Assembly (NCBI RefSeq): GCF_012516315.1
Contig: NZ_CP051185.1
Location: forward strand, 3,973,363 to 4,037,362
Direction: 5' to 3'
DNA length: 64,000 nucleotides
Origin: Limnospira fusiformis SAG 85.79
Lineage (GTDB): Bacteria; Cyanobacteriota; Cyanobacteriia; Cyanobacteriales; Microcoleaceae
In this document: in pieces, positions 16,823-26,257 of the stretch
Position numbering within the stretch: the stretch's first letter is position 1
How the letters are laid out: each line of letters opens with the position of its first letter
Notes under the pieces: generated by a model
Databases searched by the model: none
Seen by the model: the letters and a program-made list of their open reading frames with translations, nothing else
What the model was told of the DNA's origin: nothing
Made by a program: the position numbers and the translations under genes

Positions 16823-18370
16823 ATGAACAAAATATTATTGAAAACTAGCGCATCTCTACCCCTGCTATTATTATTTGTACTTATCAATGGTTGTTCAGCA
16901 GAACCTCAAGCCATTGGTCGCCCACCTGTCCCCGTCAAGATAGAAAACGTAGATACCACCGATGTTCAATCCAGCAGCGAATATAATGCCAGAGTTGAAG
17001 GTATCGAAAACTCTATCATCAGACCGCGAGTTAGTGGATTAGTAAAAGAAGTATATGTGCGCTTAGGTGATCAGGTAACTGTAGGAGATCCGATAATTCA
17101 AATTGATGGTTCCCAACAGTTAGCCAACTTTGAAGGTACGATCGCCACAGTACAAGCCAGACAGGCTCAATTAAGTGGTGCCGAAGCCGAATTAGAAGCC
17201 CTCCGAGCCAACTTAACCAGAACCAGAGCCGAACTATCATTTCAATCTCAAGGAGCCAATTTACAGCGTTCCGAGCGGGAGTTAGAGGCTCAGATTGAAG
17301 AACAGGAAAGACTAGAATTTGAACTACAAAACGCCCAAGACAACCTAGAAGGATCCCGTCGCGAATTAGATAGACGCGAAGCAGTGCGACAACAGCGACA
17401 GGCTACCTACGAGCGCTACGAGAGATTATGGCAGGAAGGCGTAGTTTCCAGCGAGCTATATGATGAAAAACTGCGGGACAGACAAACCAGCGAGGCTGAG
17501 GTAGCTAACCAAGAACAACAAGTTCTCGCCGCCACCGCTAGAGTCCAATCTGCTCGGATGAATTTATCTCGTCAAGGGCGCACCATTGAAGCAGCTAGGG
17601 CGAGTGTGGAAAGTTCCCGCCGAGATCTAGAACGCCAAATTGCTACCCTAGAGGCTCAAATAGCCAGCCAGGAGAAAGCTATTGAAGCCCAGCAAGCACA
17701 GATAGCCCTCATAGGTAGAGAAATCCAAGGGGCTAGGTCTGGGGCTGTCGCTCAACAAGTACAGTTAGATTACTATAGTGTCGTCGCTCCTATTTCCGGC
17801 ATTGTCAGTAATGTGCCGATTAAAGCGGGAGATTTGGTCGATAGCCAAACCACCGTTACCACTATCCGACAAAACCAGAACCTAGAGGTTAATATCAATA
17901 TCCCCATTTCCCTATTACCTCAGTTGAGGGTGGGGATACCTGTACAACTGATAAGCCAAGAAACTGGGGAAGTCATTGGCACCACCAGCATATCCTATAT
18001 TGCTCCTGACGCCGGAAGTGGGACTCAGACTATTTTGGCTAAAGCCATTTACCCTAACACTAATAATGAACTCCGCACCGATCAAGTAGTCCGAGCTAGG
18101 GTAATTTGGCAACAGGAAACTGGGGTGACAGTTCCCACTAATGCCGTCACCCGCATTGGCGCACAGAGTTTTGTGTTTTTAGCACAACAACAAGCTACCC
18201 CCTCCGGGGAAACCATTTTAGTCGCTAGACAAGCTCCGGTAACACTGGGAAGCATTCAAGGACAGAGTTTTGAGGTGCTTTCTGGGGTGCAAGCAGGCGA
18301 TCGCGTTATTACCGAAGGCATACTACAATTGCGAGATGGAACCCCGATACTAGATACCACCCGCCAATAA
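16823..18370 (+). CDS. RND efflux periplasmic adaptor (membrane fusion protein)
   Basis: 515 residues from the ATG at 16823. A signal peptide ending in the lipobox LINGC (Cys near residue 24) makes it an inner-membrane-anchored lipoprotein. It has a first lipoyl half (RPRVSGLVKEVYVRLGDQV), a very long alpha-helical hairpin rich in Glu, Gln and Arg (about 100-310), a second lipoyl half (VVAPISGIVSNVPIKAGDLV), and beta-barrel and membrane-proximal domains. It bridges the RND pump encoded 166 bases downstream to an outer-membrane channel. An in-frame TTG at 16808 is possible but would precede the signal peptide oddly. No TolC-like gene is nearby. Confidence 0.92.
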   Translation: MNKILLKTSASLPLLLLFVLINGCSAEPQAIGRPPVPVKIENVDTTDVQSSSEYNARVEGIENSIIRPRVSGLVKEVYVRLGDQVTVGDPIIQIDGSQQLANFEGTIATVQARQAQLSGAEAELEALRANLTRTRAELSFQSQGANLQRSERELEAQIEEQERLEFELQNAQDNLEGSRRELDRREAVRQQRQATYERYERLWQEGVVSSELYDEKLRDRQTSEAEVANQEQQVLAATARVQSARMNLSRQGRTIEAARASVESSRRDLERQIATLEAQIASQEKAIEAQQAQIALIGREIQGARSGAVAQQVQLDYYSVVAPISGIVSNVPIKAGDLVDSQTTVTTIRQNQNLEVNINIPISLLPQLRVGIPVQLISQETGEVIGTTSISYIAPDAGSGTQTILAKAIYPNTNNELRTDQVVRARVIWQQETGVTVPTNAVTRIGAQSFVFLAQQQATPSGETILVARQAPVTLGSIQGQSFEVLSGVQAGDRVITEGILQLRDGTPILDTTRQ

Positions 18371-18536
18371 CTAAGCCCTAAAATTGCCATAATCGGGTAT
18401 TATCAACTTTCATATAGGGGAGAGTTGCTTTGGTTTCTGGCTGATAACATTGATAATCAGGCTACTTTCCCCCCCTCGCTCTAAATTAAGTTCCTTATCT
18501 CGATCGCTATGCTTAACCACCTATATTTGATTGTCT

Positions 18537-21500
18537 ATGCTGTTATTTGTTAGCACCTTCATCAAGCGCCCCGTTCTCACTACAGTTTGCTCCATTCTCA
18601 TTGTATTGGTAGGGGTGATATCTATTCCCCTGCTACCTATTTCTCAACTACCACAACTGGCTAACACTCAAATCAACGTAACTGCAGTCAATATTGGTGC
18701 TGATGCCGAAACCACAGAAACCACTGTGACTAGCATCTTAGAGCGGGAAATCAACGGCGTTGATAACATGAGATATATCTCATCAAACACCGCTAATAAT
18801 GGGGTTTCTAATGTCTCTGTAGCCTTCCCTGTCAACGTTGATCGAGATATTGCCCAGGTTAACGTTAACAATAGAGTATCTCAGGCAGCATCAAGTTTAC
18901 CTGATGTCGTTCAACAGGTCGGTATCACCGTAGAAGCATCTTCACCCAGTATCCTGTTGGTACTGGGATTTTATTCAGATACTGATCAAAATAACCAGCC
19001 TATTTATGACGATGTTTTTATCAGTAACTTCCTAGATTTAAATGTTCTTGATGAAATTACCCGCGCTCCTGGCGTGGGGAGTGTAACCATTTTGGGGGAA
19101 CGTAGATATGCCATGCGTATTTGGCTAAATCCCCAAAAAATCGCAGCTAGGGGATTAGTTGCTCAAGATGTAGTCGCCGCCTTACGACAGCAAAATATTC
19201 AGGTCGGCGCTGGTAAAATTGGTCAGGCTCCCACCCCCCCGGAGCAAAGATTTGAGATCCCCTTGCGCGCTCAGGGTCGCCTTCGAGATGTCTCCGAATT
19301 TGAGCAATTGGTGGTTGGTGTCGGAAACGATGGCACTCTGATTAAAATTACAGATGTGGGTCGGGTAGAGTTAGGCGCACAGGACTATAACCTTGACGCA
19401 ACCTATAACAATCAAGCCGCCGTGGGGATGGCTGTTTACCAAAGACCCGGTAGTAATGCCTTGGAAACAGCCGAGGCGGTCAAGTCAAAGATGCAAGAGT
19501 TGAGTGCATCTTTCCCTCCAGGGGTTAGATATGCCATTCCCTATGATACAACTCTATTTGTGCAAGCCTCCCTACAGGAAGTGGTGATCACCCTCCTGCA
19601 AACTATTACCCTGGTAATTTTGGTAATTTTTGTGTTTTTGCAGGATTGGCGCACAACCCTGATTCCTACTATTGCTATCCCAGTGGCACTCATTGGCTCA
19701 ATGGCAGGTCTAAAGGCGATGGGGTTTGAACTCAATACCCTCACACTGTTTGGTTGTACATTGGCGGCGGGTTTGGTCGTTGATGATGCGATCGTCATTG
19801 TGGAAGCAGTTTCTAGTAAAATTGCTCAGGGGATGAAGCCACGACAAGCCGCCTTAGACGCAATGGAAGAACTCACTGGCGCTACCATATCCACTTCCTT
19901 AGTATTGCTGGCTGTATTTATTCCCGTTGCCTTTTTCCCCGGAACTACTGGAATCATCTTTCAGCAGTTCTCCCTCACCATTACTTTTGCGATTATCTGT
20001 TCCACATTTAACGCCCTCAGCTTCTCTCCGACTATGGCTGGGGTGCTATTGCGTCCGGCTAAGAAAACTAAGGGACCTTTAGGATGGTTTTTTGAGAAAT
20101 TTAACCAAGGTTTTGGCTTCATACAAAATCAATATGCCAAGTTGATTCGGTTTCTGGTGCGGATTAATACCCTGGTGATGGGGATTTTTGTCGGTGGTTT
20201 GGTGCTGACTGTCCTTATGTATGGCTGGGTACCTACTGGATTTGTTCCCCAAGAAGACCAAGGCTTCTTTTTGGTAATTCTACAGGGTCCTGATGGCGTA
20301 TCCCTTAACTACACCGCTAATGCTGCTGAGGAAATTACTGATCTGATCTTAGAAGAACCAGAAGTTGAATCAGTATTCGCGGCGGCGGGGTTTGGTTTTG
20401 ATGGTCTTAATCCATCCCAGGGGGTGATGTTTGTTCAGCTAAAGCCTTGGAGTGAAAGACCCACCCCGGAACAGTCCGTTTATGGGGTTCTCGGTCGCAT
20501 TAATCGAGCTTTGAGAGGGGTTACAGCAGTACAGGCTTTTGCGGTTAATGCCGCTCCGGTTCCTGGTATGGGTAGCACTGGGGGGGTGGAAATCCAAATT
20601 CAAGACCGCAGTGGTAATTTGCCGATTTCTGCTTTGGTAGACAATGGTAATCGCTTACTGGCTCAGTTGAACTCTGATAAATATCCGGCTGTGGGTAGGG
20701 CTTTTAGCCAGTTTTCTGCATCTAAGGGTCAGAAAAATATCCAGGTATTACGCGATCGCGCTCTGGCTCTCAATGTCAATATCAGTGATGTTTTTAGCAC
20801 CCTACAGATTTATTTTGGCTCCCTATATGTCAATGATTTTGTCCTCGGACAACGACAATACCGGGTTGTGGCTCAAGCAGAATCCGAGTTTAGGGCTGAT
20901 CCTTCTGATATCGGCCGCCTATCAGTGCGATCGCTTGATGGGAACTTAATTCCTTTGGAAAACTTGGTTAAGTTTGAAGAAATAGTCGGGCCGGAAATTA
21001 TCACCCGCTTTAATCTTTATCGATCTATGAGAATTCAGGCTGACCCCGCTCCGGGTTTCAGTTCTGGACAGGTCATTGCAGCTATTGAACAAGCCGCCGC
21101 CGAGACCCTTGACCCATCTTTCGGCTATGCTTGGCAAGGAAGCGCTTTAGAGGAAAAAGCTGCTGGCGGTGCGGCGATCGTCATCTTCGGACTCGGATTT
21201 GTCATTGCCTTTTTAGTCCTTTCCGCACAATATGAAAGCTACATCGACCCCCTCATTATTATGTTAGCCGTCCCTCTCGCTGTTTTGGGCGCTTTGGCTG
21301 CTATTTGGTTCCGTTCTAATGTCTTGATGGCTGGCGGCATTTGGCCTGTAGTTAACAATGATGTTTATGCTCAGGTCGCTCTCGTCATGTTGATTGGTTT
21401 GGCTTCTAAAAACTCCATTCTCATTGTCGAGTTTGCTAACCAACTACGAGACAAGGGACTTAATATTCAGAAAGCAGCAGCACTAGCCGCAGAGCAACGC

Positions 21501-21860
21501 TTCCGACCTATTCAGATGACCGCGATCTCTTCTTTGGTCGGATTCTGGCCTCTGGTAATTGCTTCCGGTGCCGGTGCGTCTAGTCGTTGGTCTTTGGGAA
21601 CTGCTATCTTTGGCGGAATGTTAGTCGGAACTCTATTGAGTCTCTTGATTACTCCTAACCTCTATATTGCTATTAAAACCCTTGAGGCTCGTTTCCTCAA
21701 AGGTGAAAAGCCTCAACCTTCTGATAGTTCTGGCTCTAATGGTTCTGGACCTAATGGGTCTGGCTCTAATGGTTCTGGCTCTAATGGTTCTCAGACCAAT
21801 GGACATCAACAACACCAACCACAAAGTCAACCCTTAGATCATACCCTTACCGAAAATTAG
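18537..21860 (+). CDS. RND-family multidrug efflux transporter (HAE1/AcrB type)
   Basis: 1107 residues. The topology is that of AcrB, two repeats each with a transmembrane helix, a large periplasmic loop and a five- to six-helix bundle. Proton-relay residues are visible: the adjacent aspartates of GLVVDDAIVIVEAV (TM4) and the lysine of GLASKNSILIVEF (TM10). The C-terminus after about residue 1060 carries an unusual Ser-Gly-Asn tandem tail and a Gln/His-rich end. The ATG at 18537 is preceded two codons earlier by a TTG that could also be used. It forms a two-gene efflux system with the upstream adaptor. The substrate is unknown. Confidence 0.93.
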   Translation: MLLFVSTFIKRPVLTTVCSILIVLVGVISIPLLPISQLPQLANTQINVTAVNIGADAETTETTVTSILEREINGVDNMRYISSNTANNGVSNVSVAFPVNVDRDIAQVNVNNRVSQAASSLPDVVQQVGITVEASSPSILLVLGFYSDTDQNNQPIYDDVFISNFLDLNVLDEITRAPGVGSVTILGERRYAMRIWLNPQKIAARGLVAQDVVAALRQQNIQVGAGKIGQAPTPPEQRFEIPLRAQGRLRDVSEFEQLVVGVGNDGTLIKITDVGRVELGAQDYNLDATYNNQAAVGMAVYQRPGSNALETAEAVKSKMQELSASFPPGVRYAIPYDTTLFVQASLQEVVITLLQTITLVILVIFVFLQDWRTTLIPTIAIPVALIGSMAGLKAMGFELNTLTLFGCTLAAGLVVDDAIVIVEAVSSKIAQGMKPRQAALDAMEELTGATISTSLVLLAVFIPVAFFPGTTGIIFQQFSLTITFAIICSTFNALSFSPTMAGVLLRPAKKTKGPLGWFFEKFNQGFGFIQNQYAKLIRFLVRINTLVMGIFVGGLVLTVLMYGWVPTGFVPQEDQGFFLVILQGPDGVSLNYTANAAEEITDLILEEPEVESVFAAAGFGFDGLNPSQGVMFVQLKPWSERPTPEQSVYGVLGRINRALRGVTAVQAFAVNAAPVPGMGSTGGVEIQIQDRSGNLPISALVDNGNRLLAQLNSDKYPAVGRAFSQFSASKGQKNIQVLRDRALALNVNISDVFSTLQIYFGSLYVNDFVLGQRQYRVVAQAESEFRADPSDIGRLSVRSLDGNLIPLENLVKFEEIVGPEIITRFNLYRSMRIQADPAPGFSSGQVIAAIEQAAAETLDPSFGYAWQGSALEEKAAGGAAIVIFGLGFVIAFLVLSAQYESYIDPLIIMLAVPLAVLGALAAIWFRSNVLMAGGIWPVVNNDVYAQVALVMLIGLASKNSILIVEFANQLRDKGLNIQKAAALAAEQRFRPIQMTAISSLVGFWPLVIASGAGASSRWSLGTAIFGGMLVGTLLSLLITPNLYIAIKTLEARFLKGEKPQPSDSSGSNGSGPNGSGSNGSGSNGSQTNGHQQHQPQSQPLDHTLTEN
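21721..21800 (+). repeat. Tandem repeat encoding a Ser/Gly/Asn tail
   Basis: The unit GGTTCTGGCTCTAAT (15 bases, with variants such as GGACCTAATGGGTCT) is repeated about five times at the 3' end of the RND pump gene. It encodes SGSNG-type repeats. Such repeats expand and contract by slippage, so length variation between strains is expected. The tail is cytoplasmic by topology and probably unstructured. Confidence 0.8.
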
Positions 21861-21886
21861 CACCTGCATTACCTATAAAACTGATT

Positions 21887-22525
21887 ATGTCTGAAGATAC
21901 ACAGCAATTTGAATCTACCGATCTACCTTCTGAAGATCCTACCCCTTCCCCAAATTTACCTCTGGAAACCTCGGAAACTTCCCATGCTCCGGTTAGTTCC
22001 TCCTCCCTTGAGGAAAGAGTTACTAAATTGGAGGATACTTTAGCCCAGATTTTGTCTTTGCTTAGTGATAAGTACCGTTACGGACGGTTACAGAATTTGC
22101 TGGCTGAGGGAAATTGGCGAGAAGCAGATTTAGAAACTACTAAGGTGATGTTGGAAATTGCTACTCAGGCTTATCATGATGATTTGAAGCCTGATGATGT
22201 CATGATTTTTCCCTGTAGCGCTCTACATCTTATCGATAGCCTCTGGGTTAAGTATAGCAATAATCGCTTTGGCTTTAGCGTTCAACGACAAATTTATACC
22301 GACTTAGGGGGAGATGATGATATCTCTAAGATTGACATAGATTTGCTTACTCAAGTAAGCGATCGCTTGGGGTGGCGCGAAGAACATAAATGGTTAGATT
22401 ATCCAGACCTTAACTTTACTCTATCTGCCCCCCCTGGATGTCATCCTTCTAACTGGTGGCGATCGGCTTATGGTGCTAAAATGGCAGTCTATTTCCTCGC
22501 CAGATTGATTCGATGTGGCGTTTAA
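21887..22525 (+). CDS. GUN4 domain-containing protein
   Basis: 212 residues. The N-terminal ~60 residues are Ser/Thr/Pro/Glu-rich and end in a short coiled coil (LEERVTKLEDTLAQILSLL). Residues ~65-210 are the GUN4 fold: LLAEGNWREADLETTKVML, then DLNFTLSAPPGCHPSNWWRS and a final amphipathic helix. GUN4 proteins bind protoporphyrin IX and Mg-protoporphyrin and stimulate Mg-chelatase in chlorophyll synthesis. Genomes often carry several GUN4-domain paralogues with N-terminal additions, and this one may be such a paralogue rather than the principal Gun4. It starts 26 bases after the pump gene. Confidence 0.9.
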   Translation: MSEDTQQFESTDLPSEDPTPSPNLPLETSETSHAPVSSSSLEERVTKLEDTLAQILSLLSDKYRYGRLQNLLAEGNWREADLETTKVMLEIATQAYHDDLKPDDVMIFPCSALHLIDSLWVKYSNNRFGFSVQRQIYTDLGGDDDISKIDIDLLTQVSDRLGWREEHKWLDYPDLNFTLSAPPGCHPSNWWRSAYGAKMAVYFLARLIRCGV

Positions 22526-22688
22526 TCCACCCTGCGCGTGTTTCTGGTGCGTCAGTTATCAATCTTCCCCTTAATATTAGATTTCATCCTTATGACGCAC
22601 CCCACCTATGGACAAACCCAGGATTAAGGGTTACAATAAATCACATTTTTTCGCAAAATTCACCCTTAATTAATTCAAGAATAAGCTA

Positions 22689-22781
22689 ATGTTTAAAGAT
22701 TGGTCATCCGATGATTGGATTAATCATATACTCTTCTTTGGTACACTTTTCATGCTGATTGCTTCCTTTATCTTTCTCTAG
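22689..22781 (+). CDS. Possible 30-residue single-helix membrane protein
   Basis: An ATG-started frame in the gap after the GUN4 gene encodes 30 residues. A polar, Trp/Asp-rich N-terminus (MFKDWSSDDWINH) is followed by a continuous hydrophobic helix (LFFGTLFMLIASFIFL). This amphipathic-plus-helix layout is common among tiny photosystem, NDH-1 and cytochrome b6f subunits of cyanobacteria, but I cannot assign it to one. The ribosome binding site is weak. It may be chance; coding use is plausible from composition only. Confidence 0.4.
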   Translation: MFKDWSSDDWINHILFFGTLFMLIASFIFL

Positions 22782-22896
22782 GCAATTTGATCGATAGGTA
22801 ACCCTAACTAGCCTGCCACAATTGGGGAAGTATCGTTAATTTTCGTTAATTTTTCGCCTATATAGGATGATTCTCTGTTAGCCTGAAGATAGCCGG

Positions 22897-22944
22897 TTTG
22901 TAAAGCCGTCCTGGAAGGACGGGGTTTCCGACCCAGGAGTTTCC
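22897..22944 (+). promoter_or_regulatory. Two-hairpin 5' leader with embedded RBS (copy 1)
   Basis: Directly upstream of the ATG at 22945 lies a 48-base leader. Hairpin 1 is CCGTCCT-GGA-AGGACGG. Hairpin 2 is GGGT-TTCCG-ACCC. AGGAG follows, with TTTCC before the ATG. A nearly identical block occurs on the minus strand at 60337-60384 before an unrelated gene. The four differences fall in the two loops and at the last base, while both stems and the AGGAG are unchanged. The arrangement suggests a mobile or shared translation-control element. It may alternatively be an end hairpin of an IS605-type element. Confidence 0.65.
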
Positions 22945-23196
22945 ATGAATATAAGGCTAGTGATTTTTTCGGGAATTGTCATGGCTGGTATAGGGTCTGT
23001 GTTTGGTTTGGCTATGTCTCATATAGCAGCAAAACCCTATCAATGCTGTGGCGTGGTTTCTGTTCATAATGATGTTGGCTACAGCCAGTCCCGGCATCCC
23101 CAAGCATATACTGTAGGGGGAGCCATGATGGGATTTGTCGCCGGGTCTGTTTTGGAAGCCTTGCGCCAAGCTGAACTAGAACATAAGCATAACTAG
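22945..23196 (+). CDS. Small conserved protein with one membrane helix, unknown function
   Basis: 83 residues. One N-terminal hydrophobic helix (about 3-27, VIFSGIVMAGIGSVFGLAM) could be a signal anchor. A Cys pair (YQCCGV), a Gly-rich second apolar stretch (VGGAMMGFVAGSVLEAL) and a Lys/His end follow. It starts 6 bases after the AGGAG of the two-hairpin leader. No family recognised; the leader and clean start codon argue that it is translated. Confidence 0.6.
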   Translation: MNIRLVIFSGIVMAGIGSVFGLAMSHIAAKPYQCCGVVSVHNDVGYSQSRHPQAYTVGGAMMGFVAGSVLEALRQAELEHKHN

Positions 23197-23256
23197 AAGC
23201 CCTAGGAACCCGCAGGTTAACGGGTGTCCCAGAGTTGAGTTACGCGATCGCCATTT

Positions 23257-24360
23257 TTAGGATGGGTTGGCGATAAATCGTTCCGTCATTTCGTATGCCT
23301 CATCATCAACGAACTGTTTTGGCGGATGCTTCATAAAAAAGGCTGAGGGAGAGTCCAACACGCCGCCAAGTCCCCTGTCTAGTCCTAATTTACAGCAGCG
23401 GATAGCATCGATAACTACTCCGGCTGAGTTAGGAGAATCTTCCACAGACAGGCGCAATTCGATGTTCATGGGAACATCTCCAAATAGTCGTCCTTCCATG
23501 CGGATAAAGCAGACTTTATTATCCTTTTGCCAAGGAACATAATCGCTAGGTCCGACGTGGATATTTTCGTGGGCTAGACGTTCTCGCACCACGCTCTGAA
23601 CTGCCTCAGTTTTGGACTCTTTTTTCGAGTCGAGGCGGCGACGGTCTAACATATTCAGAAAGTCCGTATTTCCGCCCGTGTTAATTTGGTAAGTGCGATC
23701 GATTTTGACTCCTCGCTTTTGAAATTGATTAGCTAAGGCGCGGTGAGTAATAGTTGCGCCTAATTGGGATTTAATATCATCGCCGATAATAGGAACCTTA
23801 TTAAGTCTAAATTTCTCCTCCCAGAGGGGATTACTGGCGATAAATACGGGGATACAGTTGACGAAACCGACCCCAGCATCTAAGGCACATTCGGCATAAA
23901 ATTCGGTAGCTTCCTGGGAACCAACAGGCAGATAATTAACTAGAATTTCTGCGCGGGAGTCTTGTAAAATTTTGACTACTTCTGCTTTCGAGGGTTCAGG
24001 TCGCGCGCTGGGTTGAAAGCTGTAGCGTTCATCTACATCAACCATGTGTTCTGCTACACCATCGAGAATGCGACCCATTGACACATTAACCCCAGTTGAG
24101 GGAACATGAGAACAGAAAACTGTGGTGCAGTTAGGAGGGGCAAAAATTGCCTCTGCTACATCTAAGCCAACTTTTCTGCGATCGATATCAAAGGCGGCGA
24201 CCACCTCCATATCAGAGGGTTTGTAGCCGCCGATTTCCCAGTGCATAAGCCCAATGGCATCCTGGGGATTTTTGTCGCGATAATATTCAATCCCTTGGAT
24301 TAAAGAACTCGCACAGTTACCAATACCAACAATTGCGATCCGAATTTTTTCCACAAGCAA
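23257..24360 (-). CDS. Inositol-3-phosphate synthase
   Basis: Converts glucose 6-phosphate to 1D-myo-inositol 3-phosphate with NAD as internal redox cofactor. The 367 residues correspond to the short archaeal/actinobacterial type. The NAD-binding loop is IVGIGNCASSLIQG at the start, and the conserved GDDIKSQLGATITHRAL and INTGGNTDFLNM segments form the active site. In cyanobacteria the product can feed inositol lipids or compatible solutes; which applies here is not visible. It is transcribed alone. Confidence 0.92.
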   Translation of the reverse strand: MLVEKIRIAIVGIGNCASSLIQGIEYYRDKNPQDAIGLMHWEIGGYKPSDMEVVAAFDIDRRKVGLDVAEAIFAPPNCTTVFCSHVPSTGVNVSMGRILDGVAEHMVDVDERYSFQPSARPEPSKAEVVKILQDSRAEILVNYLPVGSQEATEFYAECALDAGVGFVNCIPVFIASNPLWEEKFRLNKVPIIGDDIKSQLGATITHRALANQFQKRGVKIDRTYQINTGGNTDFLNMLDRRRLDSKKESKTEAVQSVVRERLAHENIHVGPSDYVPWQKDNKVCFIRMEGRLFGDVPMNIELRLSVEDSPNSAGVVIDAIRCCKLGLDRGLGGVLDSPSAFFMKHPPKQFVDDEAYEMTERFIANPS

Positions 24361-24656
24361 TCTGTTCCTCGACTCCTAAGTTAAAATAAGTCCTGCCTAG
24401 ATGCCAAGTTTAGGATATTGACAGCAGCGACAGATCTGTTAATTAATCAAACAGCGATTGTACCTTGGAAGCACCAGGGTTATACCAAGCCTAGGGTTGG
24501 GAAAGGGGATTGATCACAAATTTTTAAATCCCTACCATTAATAAATGGTTTTGTCAAGTGCTGGGCTAGGGAAAACCAGGGCAAATCTAACCACCGTTAA
24601 CCGGATGAGATCTGGGTGTTGAGTCAATTTTGCCCTAGTTTAGCTGTGAGTTGCTA
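24361..24656. other. Gap between inositol-phosphate synthase and FKBP genes
   Basis: About 300 bases, AT-rich in parts (24530-24550). It should hold the promoter of the inositol-phosphate synthase gene and the 3' end of the FKBP transcript. No hairpin with T-tract and no short gene was recognised. Confidence 0.35.
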
Positions 24657-25238
24657 TCAGGAAATTTTCAATAATTCCACATCAAAAATTAAGGTAGCAT
24701 TCGGAGGAATCACGCCACCCGCACCGCGAGCGCCATATCCCAAGTCAGCAGGAATAATCAGTTTTCTGCGTCCCCCTACTTGCATAGAGGCGACTCCCTC
24801 ATCCCAGCCTTTAATGACTTGACCAACCCCAATTGTAAAGGAAAAAGGCCGATTGCGATCGCGGGAACTGTCGAACTTAGTGCCATCTTCCAGAGTTCCG
24901 GTATAGTGAACCGTAACTGTCTGACCCGCTTGGGGACTAGCACCAGTTCCCTCCTGTAAATCCACATACTGGAGACCGGAATCTGTTGTAACTAGGTTTT
25001 CTTCTGTATTTGTCATATTTTGAGCAATGGTGAAATTAGCTGTCGGTGCTGCTATACCTCCTGACAGCAAGGAATTGGTAGAAACCTTCCTTTCCTGAAC
25101 CTTGATTTCGGTTTCAGGTCTGACCTGGGTTCCCATATTGGAAGCATTAGCTTCTTTTCCAGAATAGGTAATTTGAGCAACAATGAGAACCAGGGAACAG
25201 GCCACAATTACCCCAAAGCTGATCAAAATTTCTCGCAC
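24657..25238 (-). CDS. FKBP-type peptidyl-prolyl cis-trans isomerase, membrane-anchored or exported
   Basis: 193 residues. An N-terminal hydrophobic segment ([21 protein letters not shown], about 3-24) acts as signal anchor, followed by a linker. A single FKBP domain spans about 85-193, with [54 protein letters not shown] and FDVELL. The aromatic and Asp residues of the active site are present. It probably assists folding of proteins in the periplasm or thylakoid lumen. Confidence 0.93.
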   Translation of the reverse strand: MREILISFGVIVACSLVLIVAQITYSGKEANASNMGTQVRPETEIKVQERKVSTNSLLSGGIAAPTANFTIAQNMTNTEENLVTTDSGLQYVDLQEGTGASPQAGQTVTVHYTGTLEDGTKFDSSRDRNRPFSFTIGVGQVIKGWDEGVASMQVGGRRKLIIPADLGYGARGAGGVIPPNATLIFDVELLKIS

Positions 25239-25452
25239 CTTTTATCGTCCTCCTCAGTTAAGTTAGGGAAAATCATTTTACCAAGAACCGGCTAACTGTT
25301 GATTCAGATACATCAAGGGGAGTCATTCCGCCATGGGGACATAGCCAAGGGTTCTGGCTTCCTAGGTTTTGATGAACATGACCCCATTGAGTACACCTGA
25401 AATTTGACAGAAAAACTGGTGGTAACTATTCCAGTTTGACAGGTTATGGTCC

Positions 25453-25776
25453 TTAGCGCCAGTGGCGATTTTCCAAATCTCGGATCTGACGTTCTAAACG
25501 GTCTAAGCGTCCCCGCAACTCATCAAGTTCTGCCTGGCGGGGAACACCGATATCCTGCATCATATTTTTAATCTGGCGCTGCATCAACTCTTCCAGGCTT
25601 TGTTGATCCATTTTCAGGCGCTGGGTCATCTCATCAATAAAGCGTTTAGCATCATCTGGGTTAAGGGTTCCCTCTTTGACCCACTGATCTGTAACCTCCT
25701 GCAATTTCTCGGCTACCAGGGAGGTGGTACCAATGCCGATCATCAAAAGCTGTTTGAGTAAATTGTTGTCATCCAT
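25453..25776 (-). CDS. Phasin-like small coiled-coil protein
   Basis: 107 residues and almost entirely helical. Two apolar residues-rich stretches at the start (LLKQLLMIGIGTTSLVAEKL) are followed by WVKEGTLNPDDAKRFIDEMTQRL and a terminal coiled coil (LDELRGRLDRLERQIRDLE). This matches the family of phasin-related or PhaF/PhaI-like proteins that coat polyhydroxyalkanoate granules or act as small structural proteins in cyanobacteria. A direct link to PHA is not shown by the neighbours. Confidence 0.7.
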   Translation of the reverse strand: MDDNNLLKQLLMIGIGTTSLVAEKLQEVTDQWVKEGTLNPDDAKRFIDEMTQRLKMDQQSLEELMQRQIKNMMQDIGVPRQAELDELRGRLDRLERQIRDLENRHWR

Positions 25777-25888
25777 AGGTTTTTAAGTATCTAGTACAAT
25801 TTAAGCTAGATTTACGGTCAAACAAACTGTATCACTTTTCACTTTTTTTGTTGGAAGCCCCCTACTGTCGATCGCTATTGATTTTCCT

Positions 25889-26245
25889 ATGCCAGAATGT
25901 CCCCGTTGTCGTCAACCCGTTGATTCTCAGGCGATCGCCTGTCCCTACTGCAAATATGAACTCAAGGCTTTTGGTCATCCGGGTATTCCGTTACACCGCG
26001 CTGATCAAGGGGAGTTTCTGTGCCAGAGTTGTCTTTATCATGAAGACGACACCTGCAACTTTCCCAAACGTCCTTATGCCAGGGAATGCACTCTCTATCA
26101 AGACCGGAGTAAACCAATTGTGCCTCAGCCGTTTGTCAACCACCAGGGGAGATTTCCACACTCTGTGGGTGAATGGGTACGAAGAAACCCCCTAGGGCTG
26201 GCTATTGTGATTATTATCATCATCAGTGTCTTACTAGCTTTGTAG
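25889..26245 (+). CDS. Zinc-ribbon protein with C-terminal membrane anchor
   Basis: 118 residues. A double zinc-ribbon-like N-terminus has CPRCRQPVD and CPYCKYE (residues ~4-24). A second cluster is CQSCLYHEDDTCNFP, with another Cys in ARECTLY. A basic stretch (WVRRNP) and a C-terminal helix (LGLAIVIIIIISVLLAL) anchor it in a membrane, with its zinc domains in the cytoplasm. Function unknown. A second frame in the same bases (from 25848) is a shadow. Confidence 0.7.
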   Translation: MPECPRCRQPVDSQAIACPYCKYELKAFGHPGIPLHRADQGEFLCQSCLYHEDDTCNFPKRPYARECTLYQDRSKPIVPQPFVNHQGRFPHSVGEWVRRNPLGLAIVIIIIISVLLAL

Positions 26246-26257
26246 CCGGGGAAGGCG

